DNA of 25,682 nucleotides, taken from the IMG/VR virus record IMGVR_UViG_3300031521_000328, positions 1 to 25,682 of that record. One strand, 5' to 3'. The position numbers were made by a program, and so were the translations under genes. The stretch is from a virus. The notes below the pieces were generated by a model that worked only from the letters and a program-made list of their open reading frames with translations, was not told the origin of the DNA and did no database searches. Each line of letters opens with the position of its first letter. The stretch's first letter is position 1. This document shows positions 18,198 to 25,682 of this stretch, one piece after another.

Positions 18198-19271
18198 TTA
18201 TTTCTTTCTGGTTATTTTACTAATTAGTGACTTCACCCATGCGATTATTTTATCTTTATTAGCCCAAAGTTTAGTAACTTGAGTTAAAATAAACGCTTTA
18301 AAAGCAATAAGTGTGTCATTGGTAGGTTGTGAAAGTTTTGGATTATTTTCAGTAGGAACTTCAGGTTCAGTTACAGGCGGTTCAACAGTCGTTGGGACTT
18401 CCTGTGTTCCGAAGTAAATCACTTCATCTACTGGTTGTACAGTTATATCACTGATAACTTCACGTCCTGTTTCATTGCCATCCGTATATGTAATACGAGT
18501 AATAACAGTGTGAGAGCCTTCAGTACCAGATTGTACTTGCTGTTCCCATCCTACAGGCTTGTCTGATTCAGGGTTACGAACCACCGTGAATGGCAAGACA
18601 TCAACTGTCTGTTCATCCTTAGTAGTTATAACAGGAGCAGGAGGTTGTACTGGGGGAGTTCCACCACCAGCATAGCGTCCCCATGCTTCACGACTCATGT
18701 AAGCTACGTTACGGTCAAGTGTACCAGCAGAACTAGTATATTGCCATAGTGCAGCGAATCCCCAAGGACTCGTATCGTAAGGCATTTCGCCTTCAGCTGG
18801 AGTAGGTGGGTTAGTTACATTGTATCGGTTAGGGTATCCAGCAATCCAAAGACCGAAATCTTCGTTTACTACTGGTTGCCAGTTTGCACGGCTAAGTGTA
18901 GATGCACTCATATAGATAAGTGGCTTCACACCAGTGCGGTCACGAACCCTTCGTAGCCAAGTGATAGCCCAGCTTACGTCAGCTAAGTTACCAGCTTCCC
19001 AGTCAAGTACTAGAATAGCTTCTTTTGCTTGCCAATATCCTGCAGTATTATCTACAAAGAAGTCAGCTTCAGCGATAGCACCACCCAGGTCAGGACGAGC
19101 GAAGTCGTATATGCCCAGGAGTTTGCCTTTTGATTTTGCGTATTGGTATTTAGTATCACAAGTAGGGTCTACATATCCGACACCCTCAGTAGCTTTGACT
19201 ATTACGAAGTCTTGCCCGAGGTCTACGGCAGATGTATTTTGCCACTTGCTTATATCTATGCCTTTAAGCAT
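18198..19271 (-). CDS. GH25 endolysin with G5 domain
   Basis: 357 aa. Residues 3-200 are a GH25 (Chalaropsis-type) muramidase: GIDISKWQ with Asp6, VIVKATEGVGY, LVLDWEAG with the catalytic pair Asp90/Glu92, PLIYMSAS, LWIAGYP, and ALWQYTSS. After a Pro-rich linker, residues about 214-290 form a G5-like domain (VLPFTVVRNPESDKPVGWEQ, GREVISDITV). The end is a Pro/Thr linker and a basic amphipathic helix (FKAFILTQVTKLWANKDKII). GH25 enzymes cut beta-1,4 bonds between MurNAc and GlcNAc. G5 domains are thought to bind cell-wall sugars. No signal peptide, so release should need the holin. The start overlaps the previous stop (TAATG). Confidence 0.92.
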   Translation of the reverse strand: MLKGIDISKWQNTSAVDLGQDFVIVKATEGVGYVDPTCDTKYQYAKSKGKLLGIYDFARPDLGGAIAEADFFVDNTAGYWQAKEAILVLDWEAGNLADVSWAITWLRRVRDRTGVKPLIYMSASTLSRANWQPVVNEDFGLWIAGYPNRYNVTNPPTPAEGEMPYDTSPWGFAALWQYTSSAGTLDRNVAYMSREAWGRYAGGGTPPVQPPAPVITTKDEQTVDVLPFTVVRNPESDKPVGWEQQVQSGTEGSHTVITRITYTDGNETGREVISDITVQPVDEVIYFGTQEVPTTVEPPVTEPEVPTENNPKLSQPTNDTLIAFKAFILTQVTKLWANKDKIIAWVKSLISKITRKK

Positions 19272-19405
19272 TATAAGCTCCTATACCATTTGATTAGTTT
19301 CTTAGTCAATGCAGCAAACCCAAATGCGAGTAGTGTTCCGAGGAATGTACCAATCATCGCACCTGTGCTTACATACAAAAACCAGTAGAGTAGTAAATCG
19401 TTCAT
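19271..19405 (-). CDS. 44-aa small membrane protein of the lysis cassette
   Basis: AAGGAG lies about 10 nt upstream of the ATG at 19405. One or two hydrophobic stretches (LLLYWFLYVSTGAMIGTFLG; LLAFGFAAL) and a basic end (TKKLIKWYRSL). Its stop overlaps the endolysin start. It could be a second holin, an antiholin or a membrane anchor. Confidence 0.6.
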   Translation of the reverse strand: MNDLLLYWFLYVSTGAMIGTFLGTLLAFGFAALTKKLIKWYRSL

Positions 19406-19424
19406 CTTTCTTATTCTCCTTTTA

Positions 19425-19796
19425 TTAGTGAATCAATATGTTGTTGAAAGCATACGCAGTAAGTAGGGCTAGTATAGCACCAAATATTGCAGATAATGTA
19501 TTCTGTACCCAGGTTTTCTTTTGGAGCTTCTGGACATCTTCCTTCACATCTTCGATTTCTTCATATATAGCCTTGTGTTCAGCTTGAGCCTGGTCTTTAG
19601 CAACTTCAATATCCTTGTGGGTAGCGAAGTGTGTAGATAGGTTTTCTAACTTATCACTGAGAGACTTGAATCCCTCACGGCTTGCTTTTTCTAATTCACC
19701 CACCCTGTAGGCGAGAACAGGTTGACTGTCCTCTGTACTACCGTTTAGTGGGTTAATATTAACTGTTTGTGGTTGTTGACTATTTGTTTTAGACAT
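19425..19796 (-). CDS. XhlA-like coiled-coil protein with C-terminal membrane anchor
   Basis: 123 aa. Polar N-terminus, then a long coiled coil (residues 30-95: VGELEKASREGFKSLSDKLE; AEHKAIYEEIEDVKEDVQKL), then one hydrophobic segment (TLSAIFGAILALLTAYAF, about 100-117). This is the build of haemolysin XhlA-type proteins that work with holins in Gram-positive phage lysis. It overlaps the giant virion gene's stop by 1 nt. Confidence 0.6.
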   Translation of the reverse strand: MSKTNSQQPQTVNINPLNGSTEDSQPVLAYRVGELEKASREGFKSLSDKLENLSTHFATHKDIEVAKDQAQAEHKAIYEEIEDVKEDVQKLQKKTWVQNTLSAIFGAILALLTAYAFNNILIH

Positions 19797-22700
19797 TACT
19801 TATTCTCATATTTACTTACGTTTATCAGTTTGTCGGTTAGATAAGAGCTTCCACTTAATTCGTTTCCACTTTGGTCATAACCTACTACAGCAGGAATATC
19901 TTGATAATCTGCGTAGTATTTCTTCAGGCTATCTTTCACTTTTGAGTTGTACTCATTAGCTAATCGAATTGCCTTATTTGTATCACCTGCATCTATAGCA
20001 GCCTTTACATTAGTAAGAGTATCCTGTCGTCCACCAGTTTGGTTTAGAGCAATAAAGAACTCTGCAGTTTTCTTCTTAGCATCTTGCGAGCCAAGTCCGT
20101 CAACTGTTTTTGTCTGTGTATCAGACAGAGTTGGGAAACCGTTTGTTACCCACTCGTGTCCAGCTTGCGTACTGTACTTACCGAATACTGCAGCCTGTAA
20201 TTGACTAGTAGCATCAGTGTTCTGTAGGAACTGGATTTGACCATTCTTATTCTTAGACACACCACTAGTGGTAGAATCTATTCCCTTAATGGTTCGTTGT
20301 GCCTGAGCACTACCAGGAATCAAGTTAGTCAAGAACTTACTTCCAACCTTAGATGCGATAGCACCACGTTGGTCGTTAGAGGCTGTTGCTACCTGATATA
20401 AACCAGGATTTTGTGCATCACCACCTACACCAAGTAAGTTGAAAATAGGAGACTGTGGCATTTGACCTTGAGTAATATCAGTTCCAAATGGAATCAATTC
20501 TTCAGGTTTCATACCAACGGCAGAACCAACAGAGTAGTAGAATCCTGCAGTACCAGCAGCAAATCCTAGAAGGCTGTATACACCCTTAGCATTTATCTTA
20601 CCGTTACTAATCAGTGAATCTTCATGTCCATGAAATAGGTTCTTAACGAAGTTAGCTTGTTGCAAGTTCCATGACTGCATCTGGAGAGCTAGTTTACCCA
20701 TGTCTCCATCAAGTGCAACTGGAACGTCTAATGGTGTAAACTCGAAAGAAGTATCTCGAGCACCAGTGCGACCAGCCTTCATTGCACCACGTAATTCTTC
20801 AGGTGAAGCATTGTCTAATGTCTTACCTACACCTCTAAGGAATGAATCCCTCTTGGCGAAGTAAGCAGTAGCACGTCCAAGTTGGTCAACATTTCGCATC
20901 ATAGTCCACAATGGAACTTCAGCTTTGTCGATAGCTTGGGTTACTTTACCGCCACCTTGGTGAGAAATATCACGGATGAAGTTCGAGAACGAAGCATCCA
21001 TAACACCAGCCTGGTATAGCTCACGCCATTCAGAACTGTCTGCACGAAGCGATTTACCTGCAGCCATAATAGCGTGTGGTAAGTCTTGTGGTGGAATCTT
21101 TGCAGCAATGTTTACGAATGCCTGAGTGTTCTTCAACGCAGTTGATACAGAACCACCCATCAAACCTGCGTTTGTGAGTCGTCTGAATCCACGAATCAAT
21201 CTACCACTTGCATCAGGTATAGGAATAACCTTTTGGATTACCCCATCTAGTGCAGTTTGTAGTTCTGATTTGTTTGTACCACGAAGGTTGTTGAACAGGT
21301 CAGTAACATATCGTTGCTGTGAAGCAGAGAATCCGTTAGCCTTGTCTGAAACAGTTTTTGCAATATCTTGCATAGCTGGCTCAAGGTAGACTTTACGAGC
21401 ACCAAGTGTATCATATAGGTTGACAACGGACAGAAGATTCTTCTGGAAGCCAGTGTCACCAGTACGGTGTTCAAGGAATCCGTTCTTAAACTGATAAGAG
21501 GTATTAAGGTCTAAGTAACGCATTGTTGCTGGGTCTAGCCCACTCAACTGAGCACTTAAGTTCCTTCGTACCGTAGAAGTCAAAGGATTACCCTTTGCAT
21601 CTTTACCATACTTAAGCATTTGGATTGTCTGGTCTAGGGCAGTTGCCTCTTTACCAGTCTGACTTTTAATAAGGTGAGGAACATAATCAGTGATTCGACC
21701 TTCTGGGTCAATTCCTAATTTATCAGCCATCTCAGTAAAGTATTCACGAGCATCTTTGTAAACAGTAAGTTCATTGGCACTTAGTTTATCAATGTTACCA
21801 TTGTCTAGTGCGTTGAATACAGCTTCTCGAGACTTGTCAGATTTACCAAGTAGTTCATCCCATTGGCGAACACGTAGAATCTGAGTACCACGATGTGAAG
21901 TATAGTCAAACATTGCGTTGTCAAGTTTGTCTGCAAACTGTTGTCCAGCCTCACCCCAGCTTTTAATAACATCACGAGGTATACCAAGTACACGTCCGAC
22001 AATGCTAGTAGACATAGGGTTTTGCTTCATTGCAACAGTAGCTGTATCAGCGTTAGCAGCAACAGTATCAGAAGCCTTTTGAGCAACTGGGTCTGTATTT
22101 AGCTTATCAACAAACTCTTGTGGATTCTGCGATGTATCTGCAGCATGAACAAGTTCATCTGTAGCAGTAACTGAATCTGGGACTTTCGTAGGTTGCATAA
22201 ACTCTGCAGTTTTAGCTTCATACATTTTAGTATGTAACTCAGCTTGGTATGCAGTATCAGCACCTGGGTCAAGTGTACGATAGATATTAGGGTTTGAATC
22301 CATCATTCTATTCGCATCCATGACAATCTGGCTTTCTTTCTGGTTAACGAAGTCGTTTATCTGTTGGTCATGTTGACGAGCAGCAGCAGTATCGTTATAC
22401 ATACCATCAAGATTTTGCATATTTTGGTCTAAGGTTGCAGTAAGTTCGTCAATTTTTTGCTGTTTGTAAGGAGAATCTGGCATACTGTTCAGGTTCTTAA
22501 TATCAGCATTATAACTATCAACAAAGCCTAGCTTAGATTTCTCATAAGTAGCAGTGTCCATAAAGTTAGGAGCATTCAATCGAGCATCATTAGCTTGCTG
22601 TAATACTTGGTTAGCAGAATCACGGACTTGTTGAGGCAACTTAGGGTTATTAACAACGTCTAAGATGTCTGCAGGTCGTTGGTCTGGAGTATAAAGCGTA

Positions 22701-24280
22701 TCTGGTTTCTTACCAGCAGCATAATCAGCAGCAGCCTGTTGTACGTCAGCTACCTTTGGGGCAGCAGAGAGTCGTTCGTTAGCAGCAGATTGAGCAACAT
22801 TTGCTTCTCTTGCGAGTGCATCTTTATATTGTGTCTGGAGTTCAGTAAACTTAGCCTTAACAGCATCAGCATTTACAGTCGTGCTTGAACCAGTACCAGT
22901 ATTAACACCAGCTGCATCAGATGCAGGAGTATATTTCTGTTCTAGTTGTGCGTTTAACTGTTCATACTTATTATTTATCTTATTAGCAGCATCGGCTTTA
23001 GCAGTAGTATCAAGTGCAGTATTCTTGTCAAGTGCCTTTAATTCAGCATCATAACTAGTAGATAGAGCAGTTTGGTCTTTAGCAAAATTAGGGTCTTTTA
23101 TAGCAGCAGGTTTACTGTCTACAGTGTTCATCAAGTCAGGAGAATAGTTGCCGTTCTGTAAGTCTTGAATCTGTGCAGCAATATCCTTGCTAGAAGGTTG
23201 TCCATCACCGAGTAATTTCTGTCCAGCTGGAGGAGCATTAGGGTCTATTGGAGCACTAGGTGTTGTATTATCTACAGCATTTACTGCAGCATCAACAGGT
23301 TTACCATCTTTGCCTAGAGCTTTACGGATTAGTTTTCCACCTAAGTTTCCAACTATTCCTAGTCCAGCACCAACGGCAGCACCTTGAGTAATACCAGTAC
23401 CGACATCTTGTCCATTAGCAGCAGCTTGTATACCACCGTAAGTACCATTGATAATAGCACCTTCAGCAGCAGAGCCAACTACAGTCCTACTTAAATCAGC
23501 AGCACTCTTTTTAGCGACAGCACCAGCTACAGCTTCAGTAGTTGCTTTAGCAGCAATACGTTCTGCAGCGGTTTTACTACCAGCTTTGGCAGCAGCACTA
23601 ACACCTGCTTCAATGGCAGCTTTACCACCAGTTTTAACAAGTCCACCTACACCTAATGTAGCAACATCTAGGAAGTTACTAGCAGTATTAAGTGCAGCTT
23701 TCTTGGCATCAACTGCTTGAGATTCAGCAATAGTCTTATTATTTGCGTCAGTCTTTGCAGTAGCAGCATTAGCTTTATTTTGGTCAGCACCAGCAGCTTG
23801 TCGCTGTGCATCGGTAAGACCACCACCTTGACCATTTTCGATTGCCAACTTATTAAGTTGATTCTGTAGGTCTTTTACCTGTGGATTATCCCATGTAGCC
23901 TGGTCAGTTTTATCACCTGTGAGGGCATATAACTTATCGCTAATTTCTTTTTGTTTTTTGCGGTAATCTTCGGTTGCTTTTAAGTTGTCGTTAGCAGCGA
24001 ATGAACCTTGTATGACACGTCCTACATCACCAACACCATGATTCCATAAGTCAGCGACAGAACTTGCTACACTACCTACAATATCAGCACTCTTTTGGAA
24101 GATGTTTTTGTTGTCTTGTTTTGTTTGTTCAGCCTGTTGTGTTTGCTGTGCATTAAAATCTGCTTCAGCTTGTGCCTTGGCTTGGTCTTGTGCGTACTTA
24201 GCCCAACGGCTAGTGTATCCACCAGATTGTGGGGCAGCACTACCAGTTAACCAACCGTATCCTGTATCTTTACTAGCCAT
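19796..24280 (-). CDS. very large virion protein, probable internal/ejection protein
   Basis: 1494 aa, the largest gene. N-terminal 190 residues are Gln/Ala/Lys-rich coil. Residues 200-320 contain Ala/Gly-rich hydrophobic stretches (DVATLGVGGLVKTGGKAAIE; GITQGAAVGAGLGIVGNLGG), as in proteins that cross membranes during ejection. Residues 330-780 are acidic helical repeats rich in Asp, Ala and Asn. The second half is a globular helical region (LRVRQWDELLGKSDKSREAV; RITDYVPHLIK; QLGRATAYFAKRDSFLRG) resembling large polyvalent/internal virion proteins. T7 gp16 (1318 aa) plays such a role. No transglycosylase motif seen. Encoded between the 235-aa partner and the lysis genes. Confidence 0.6.
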   Translation of the reverse strand: MASKDTGYGWLTGSAAPQSGGYTSRWAKYAQDQAKAQAEADFNAQQTQQAEQTKQDNKNIFQKSADIVGSVASSVADLWNHGVGDVGRVIQGSFAANDNLKATEDYRKKQKEISDKLYALTGDKTDQATWDNPQVKDLQNQLNKLAIENGQGGGLTDAQRQAAGADQNKANAATAKTDANNKTIAESQAVDAKKAALNTASNFLDVATLGVGGLVKTGGKAAIEAGVSAAAKAGSKTAAERIAAKATTEAVAGAVAKKSAADLSRTVVGSAAEGAIINGTYGGIQAAANGQDVGTGITQGAAVGAGLGIVGNLGGKLIRKALGKDGKPVDAAVNAVDNTTPSAPIDPNAPPAGQKLLGDGQPSSKDIAAQIQDLQNGNYSPDLMNTVDSKPAAIKDPNFAKDQTALSTSYDAELKALDKNTALDTTAKADAANKINNKYEQLNAQLEQKYTPASDAAGVNTGTGSSTTVNADAVKAKFTELQTQYKDALAREANVAQSAANERLSAAPKVADVQQAAADYAAGKKPDTLYTPDQRPADILDVVNNPKLPQQVRDSANQVLQQANDARLNAPNFMDTATYEKSKLGFVDSYNADIKNLNSMPDSPYKQQKIDELTATLDQNMQNLDGMYNDTAAARQHDQQINDFVNQKESQIVMDANRMMDSNPNIYRTLDPGADTAYQAELHTKMYEAKTAEFMQPTKVPDSVTATDELVHAADTSQNPQEFVDKLNTDPVAQKASDTVAANADTATVAMKQNPMSTSIVGRVLGIPRDVIKSWGEAGQQFADKLDNAMFDYTSHRGTQILRVRQWDELLGKSDKSREAVFNALDNGNIDKLSANELTVYKDAREYFTEMADKLGIDPEGRITDYVPHLIKSQTGKEATALDQTIQMLKYGKDAKGNPLTSTVRRNLSAQLSGLDPATMRYLDLNTSYQFKNGFLEHRTGDTGFQKNLLSVVNLYDTLGARKVYLEPAMQDIAKTVSDKANGFSASQQRYVTDLFNNLRGTNKSELQTALDGVIQKVIPIPDASGRLIRGFRRLTNAGLMGGSVSTALKNTQAFVNIAAKIPPQDLPHAIMAAGKSLRADSSEWRELYQAGVMDASFSNFIRDISHQGGGKVTQAIDKAEVPLWTMMRNVDQLGRATAYFAKRDSFLRGVGKTLDNASPEELRGAMKAGRTGARDTSFEFTPLDVPVALDGDMGKLALQMQSWNLQQANFVKNLFHGHEDSLISNGKINAKGVYSLLGFAAGTAGFYYSVGSAVGMKPEELIPFGTDITQGQMPQSPIFNLLGVGGDAQNPGLYQVATASNDQRGAIASKVGSKFLTNLIPGSAQAQRTIKGIDSTTSGVSKNKNGQIQFLQNTDATSQLQAAVFGKYSTQAGHEWVTNGFPTLSDTQTKTVDGLGSQDAKKKTAEFFIALNQTGGRQDTLTNVKAAIDAGDTNKAIRLANEYNSKVKDSLKKYYADYQDIPAVVGYDQSGNELSGSSYLTDKLINVSKYENK

Positions 24281-24289
24281 TAGTTACTC

Positions 24290-24997
24290 CTAAAACAGAC
24301 CGTAATCTGATGCGTAAGTTTTATATCCTGAGTTGACGTATCCAGAGAAGGTCGAGTTGAAAGTATCAACACTACCACCACTAGCAACCCATGCTTGTCG
24401 TGCTTTCTGCCATGTAGCAGGAGCAACGTGATTATCTGAACCCTTTTTACTCTCAAGGAATGTACCAGTATTATTAGTAAGACTCTTGAGTAGTTCTGCA
24501 TTCTTTGCTTGTTCAGCAGCAGCAGAGCTAGTCGCAGCAGCTTGAGAGGCACGATTTGCAGCACCTTCACGAGCCTGAGCATCAATTTGTGCTTGGCTTA
24601 AGTTCCACTGATTAACAGCCTGTGTTTGGTTGTTCTGAGTATCAAGGGCTTTGGTACGCATATCAGTATTAAGTGCAGCAGCCTGACCAGCTAGTGTTAG
24701 CTTATCAGAGTTTTGCTTTGCTTGAGCTTGTTGTACCCCAGGCAAGTAAGTAGTAGAAAGGTAATTAGCCTGTTCGTTAGTTGGTAGCCCAGAGAAAGTA
24801 TTACCCTTACCTGTAGCTTGGTCGTTTATTTGATTAAAACCCTGGGTCTTAGCAGCGTCCAGTGCAAGGCTCTGGGCTTTGTATGTGGCATCAGTGTTAG
24901 CAGATTGCTGACCGATGATAGCCTGTTGTGCTTGATAACCAGGTTGCAGACTCGCCATAATCTGGTCGAGCGTTTGCACTGTTGGAGCATTAGCCAT
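24290..24997 (-). CDS. Ala/Gln-rich structural protein, possible small internal virion protein
   Basis: 235 aa. Low-complexity helical protein rich in Ala, Gln, Asn and Thr (LDQIMASLQPGYQAQQAIIG; AREGANRASQAAATSSAAA), with a Gly/Tyr-containing end (GYVNSGYKTYASDYGLF). No Cys. First gene after the reverse promoter, 9 nt upstream of the giant virion gene; by order and composition it could be the small partner (T7 gp14-like role). Recognition is by context only. Confidence 0.5.
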   Translation of the reverse strand: MANAPTVQTLDQIMASLQPGYQAQQAIIGQQSANTDATYKAQSLALDAAKTQGFNQINDQATGKGNTFSGLPTNEQANYLSTTYLPGVQQAQAKQNSDKLTLAGQAAALNTDMRTKALDTQNNQTQAVNQWNLSQAQIDAQAREGAANRASQAAATSSAAAEQAKNAELLKSLTNNTGTFLESKKGSDNHVAPATWQKARQAWVASGGSVDTFNSTFSGYVNSGYKTYASDYGLF

Positions 24998-25026
24998 TAG
25001 GTTTCCTCTTTTGTTATTCTTTGTGT

Positions 25027-25055
25027 ATTATATCACACTTTGATTATTTTGTCAA
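25027..25055 (-). promoter_or_regulatory. reverse-strand promoter for virion/lysis genes
   Basis: On the minus strand: -35 TTGACA (25055-25050), 17 bp, extended -10 TGATATAAT with TATAAT at 25032-25027. It lies in the 62-bp gap between the 25060 gene and the 24997 start. It has no CTACAACAC box at the -26 offset, so it is not of the P1-P3 type. Confidence 0.8.
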
Positions 25056-25059
25056 TACC

Positions 25060-25677
25060 TTAATTGTCTATATCTACGGCTGGTATAACAGGTAATGTAT
25101 AGTTGCTATGTGGGAATCTAGCCGATGAAGCACCATCAATGAACTGATAGGTGTAACTATAGACAGAACTGTAAGTTCCAGCAGATACGGTAGTACGAGT
25201 GAAGCTGGGATTTACACCAGACAAATCATTAGTATATGGGTTTACTGTAACAGAGTCGTAGTAAACAAAACTGCCAGTAGGAGAACCACCACCACCCGAG
25301 CCACTAGGAGTAGCACGAGTTGAGTTAGCGATTTCCCAGTAGTAATAACCATCTTCAAATGCTTCGGTAGAAGGCATAATAGTAATACTACCCTTTACCC
25401 ATCGAAGTATAGTTCTGATAACAAGATACTTGCCATTAATAAAATAGTTATAGTGTACATCAACTTGGTTAGTACCGTCATTATAGAAGTTCGTAGTGAA
25501 AGCAAGATTCTTTTTATTAACAGCTACACGCACGAATACTTGTGGCTTACTAGCAAATGAGAATAAACTTGCATTAGGAACTGTTAAGTTTCTCAGTGGG
25601 ATACATTGGTCTGCTACATATCCAATATTTGAACTATTAATTGTGATTGAAGAACCACGCTTTATAGTGCCAGACAT
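25060..25677 (-). CDS. putative tail/virion surface protein
   Basis: 205 aa. Beta-rich throughout, with many Ser, Thr, Asn and Tyr (MSGTIKRGSSITINSSNIGY; VFVRVAVNKKNLAFTTNFYN) and a Gly/Ser hinge (PSGSGGGGSPTGS) at about 122-135. The second half is again beta-rich (YDSVTVNPYTNDLSG). This suits a tail, head-decoration or fibre-associated protein; no family recognised. Its start overlaps the stop of a gene outside the window (CATTAATG). Confidence 0.55.
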   Translation of the reverse strand: MSGTIKRGSSITINSSNIGYVADQCIPLRNLTVPNASLFSFASKPQVFVRVAVNKKNLAFTTNFYNDGTNQVDVHYNYFINGKYLVIRTILRWVKGSITIMPSTEAFEDGYYYWEIANSTRATPSGSGGGGSPTGSFVYYDSVTVNPYTNDLSGVNPSFTRTTVSAGTYSSVYSYTYQFIDGASSARFPHSNYTLPVIPAVDIDN

Positions 25678-25682
25678 TAATG

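Noticed and set aside
23448-23720. 90-aa and other long plus-strand frames within the giant virion gene
   Set aside because: Ala-rich antisense shadows of Ala/Gly codons (AGC/GCT repeats) in the minus-strand gene; no binding sites or operon context.
1-25682. CRISPR array, insertion sequence, integrase or attachment site
   Set aside because: No regularly spaced direct repeats, no transposase or integrase motifs, and no tRNA-linked core repeat could be seen.

Overview
The window is part of a tailed double-stranded DNA phage genome. Genes are tightly packed, often with 1-26 bp overlaps, and carry strong AAGGAG-type ribosome binding sites. Genes on the + strand from 1 to 17.9 kb handle DNA and RNA metabolism. 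Genes on the - strand from 25.7 down to 17.9 kb encode structural and lysis proteins. The two blocks converge on one bidirectional terminator at 17884-17914. The sequence is AT-rich, and promoters are TTGACT-17-TATAAT. A GH25 lysozyme and a second secreted muralytic protein point to a host with peptidoglycan accessible in a Gram-positive manner. The muralytic domain ends in an RYGSWANAxxxHNxxNWY-like block that I associate with Patescibacteria/Saccharibacteria and Gram-positives, so such a host is my tentative guess. A podovirus-like virion is suggested by a 1494-aa internal-virion-like protein beside a 235-aa Ala/Gln-rich partner. Both assignments are inference.

Layout. 1-1.83 kb: a run of small genes, one with sliding-clamp features, ending in a 37-aa membrane peptide. 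1.8-5.0 kb: promoter P1, a leader, small genes, an HNH endonuclease and a Dda/PIF1-type helicase. 4.96-5.28 kb: a regulatory hub with a predicted minus-strand small RNA that has its own promoter and terminator, and promoter P2. 5.28-8.79 kb: a recombination/nuclease block (HIRAN + PD-(D/E)XK nuclease, SSB-like protein, helical protein, NUMOD4-HNH homing endonuclease, T7 endonuclease I-type resolvase, HNH). 8.79-9.58 kb: promoter P3 and a membrane-anchored muralytic protein that appears to need a programmed -1 frameshift. 9.7-10.38 kb: non-coding DNA with tRNA-like elements and further hairpins. 10.4-17.9 kb: DEDD exonuclease with zinc ribbon, glutaredoxin, an RNA-repair set (RlaP-type nucleotidyltransferase, RNA ligase, T4-type Pnkp), a DUF6378-like protein and many small unknowns. 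17.9-25.7 kb on the - strand: holin candidate, GH25-G5 endolysin, a 44-aa membrane protein, an XhlA-like coiled-coil/TM protein, and three virion proteins.

How it works together. P1, P2 and P3 share the same core and a CTACAACAC box exactly 26 bp upstream of each -35 box, so they look like one regulon driving three forward blocks. The small RNA upstream of P2 carries a stretch perfectly complementary over 10 nt to the Shine-Dalgarno region of the HIRAN nuclease gene. The tRNA-like array sits just upstream of a gene set of the kind that repairs cleaved tRNAs, which suggests defence against host anticodon nucleases. The HNH gene at 7442 ends with a synonymously recoded copy of the C-terminus of the gene before it, the signature of a homing element that inserted into a gene's 3' end.
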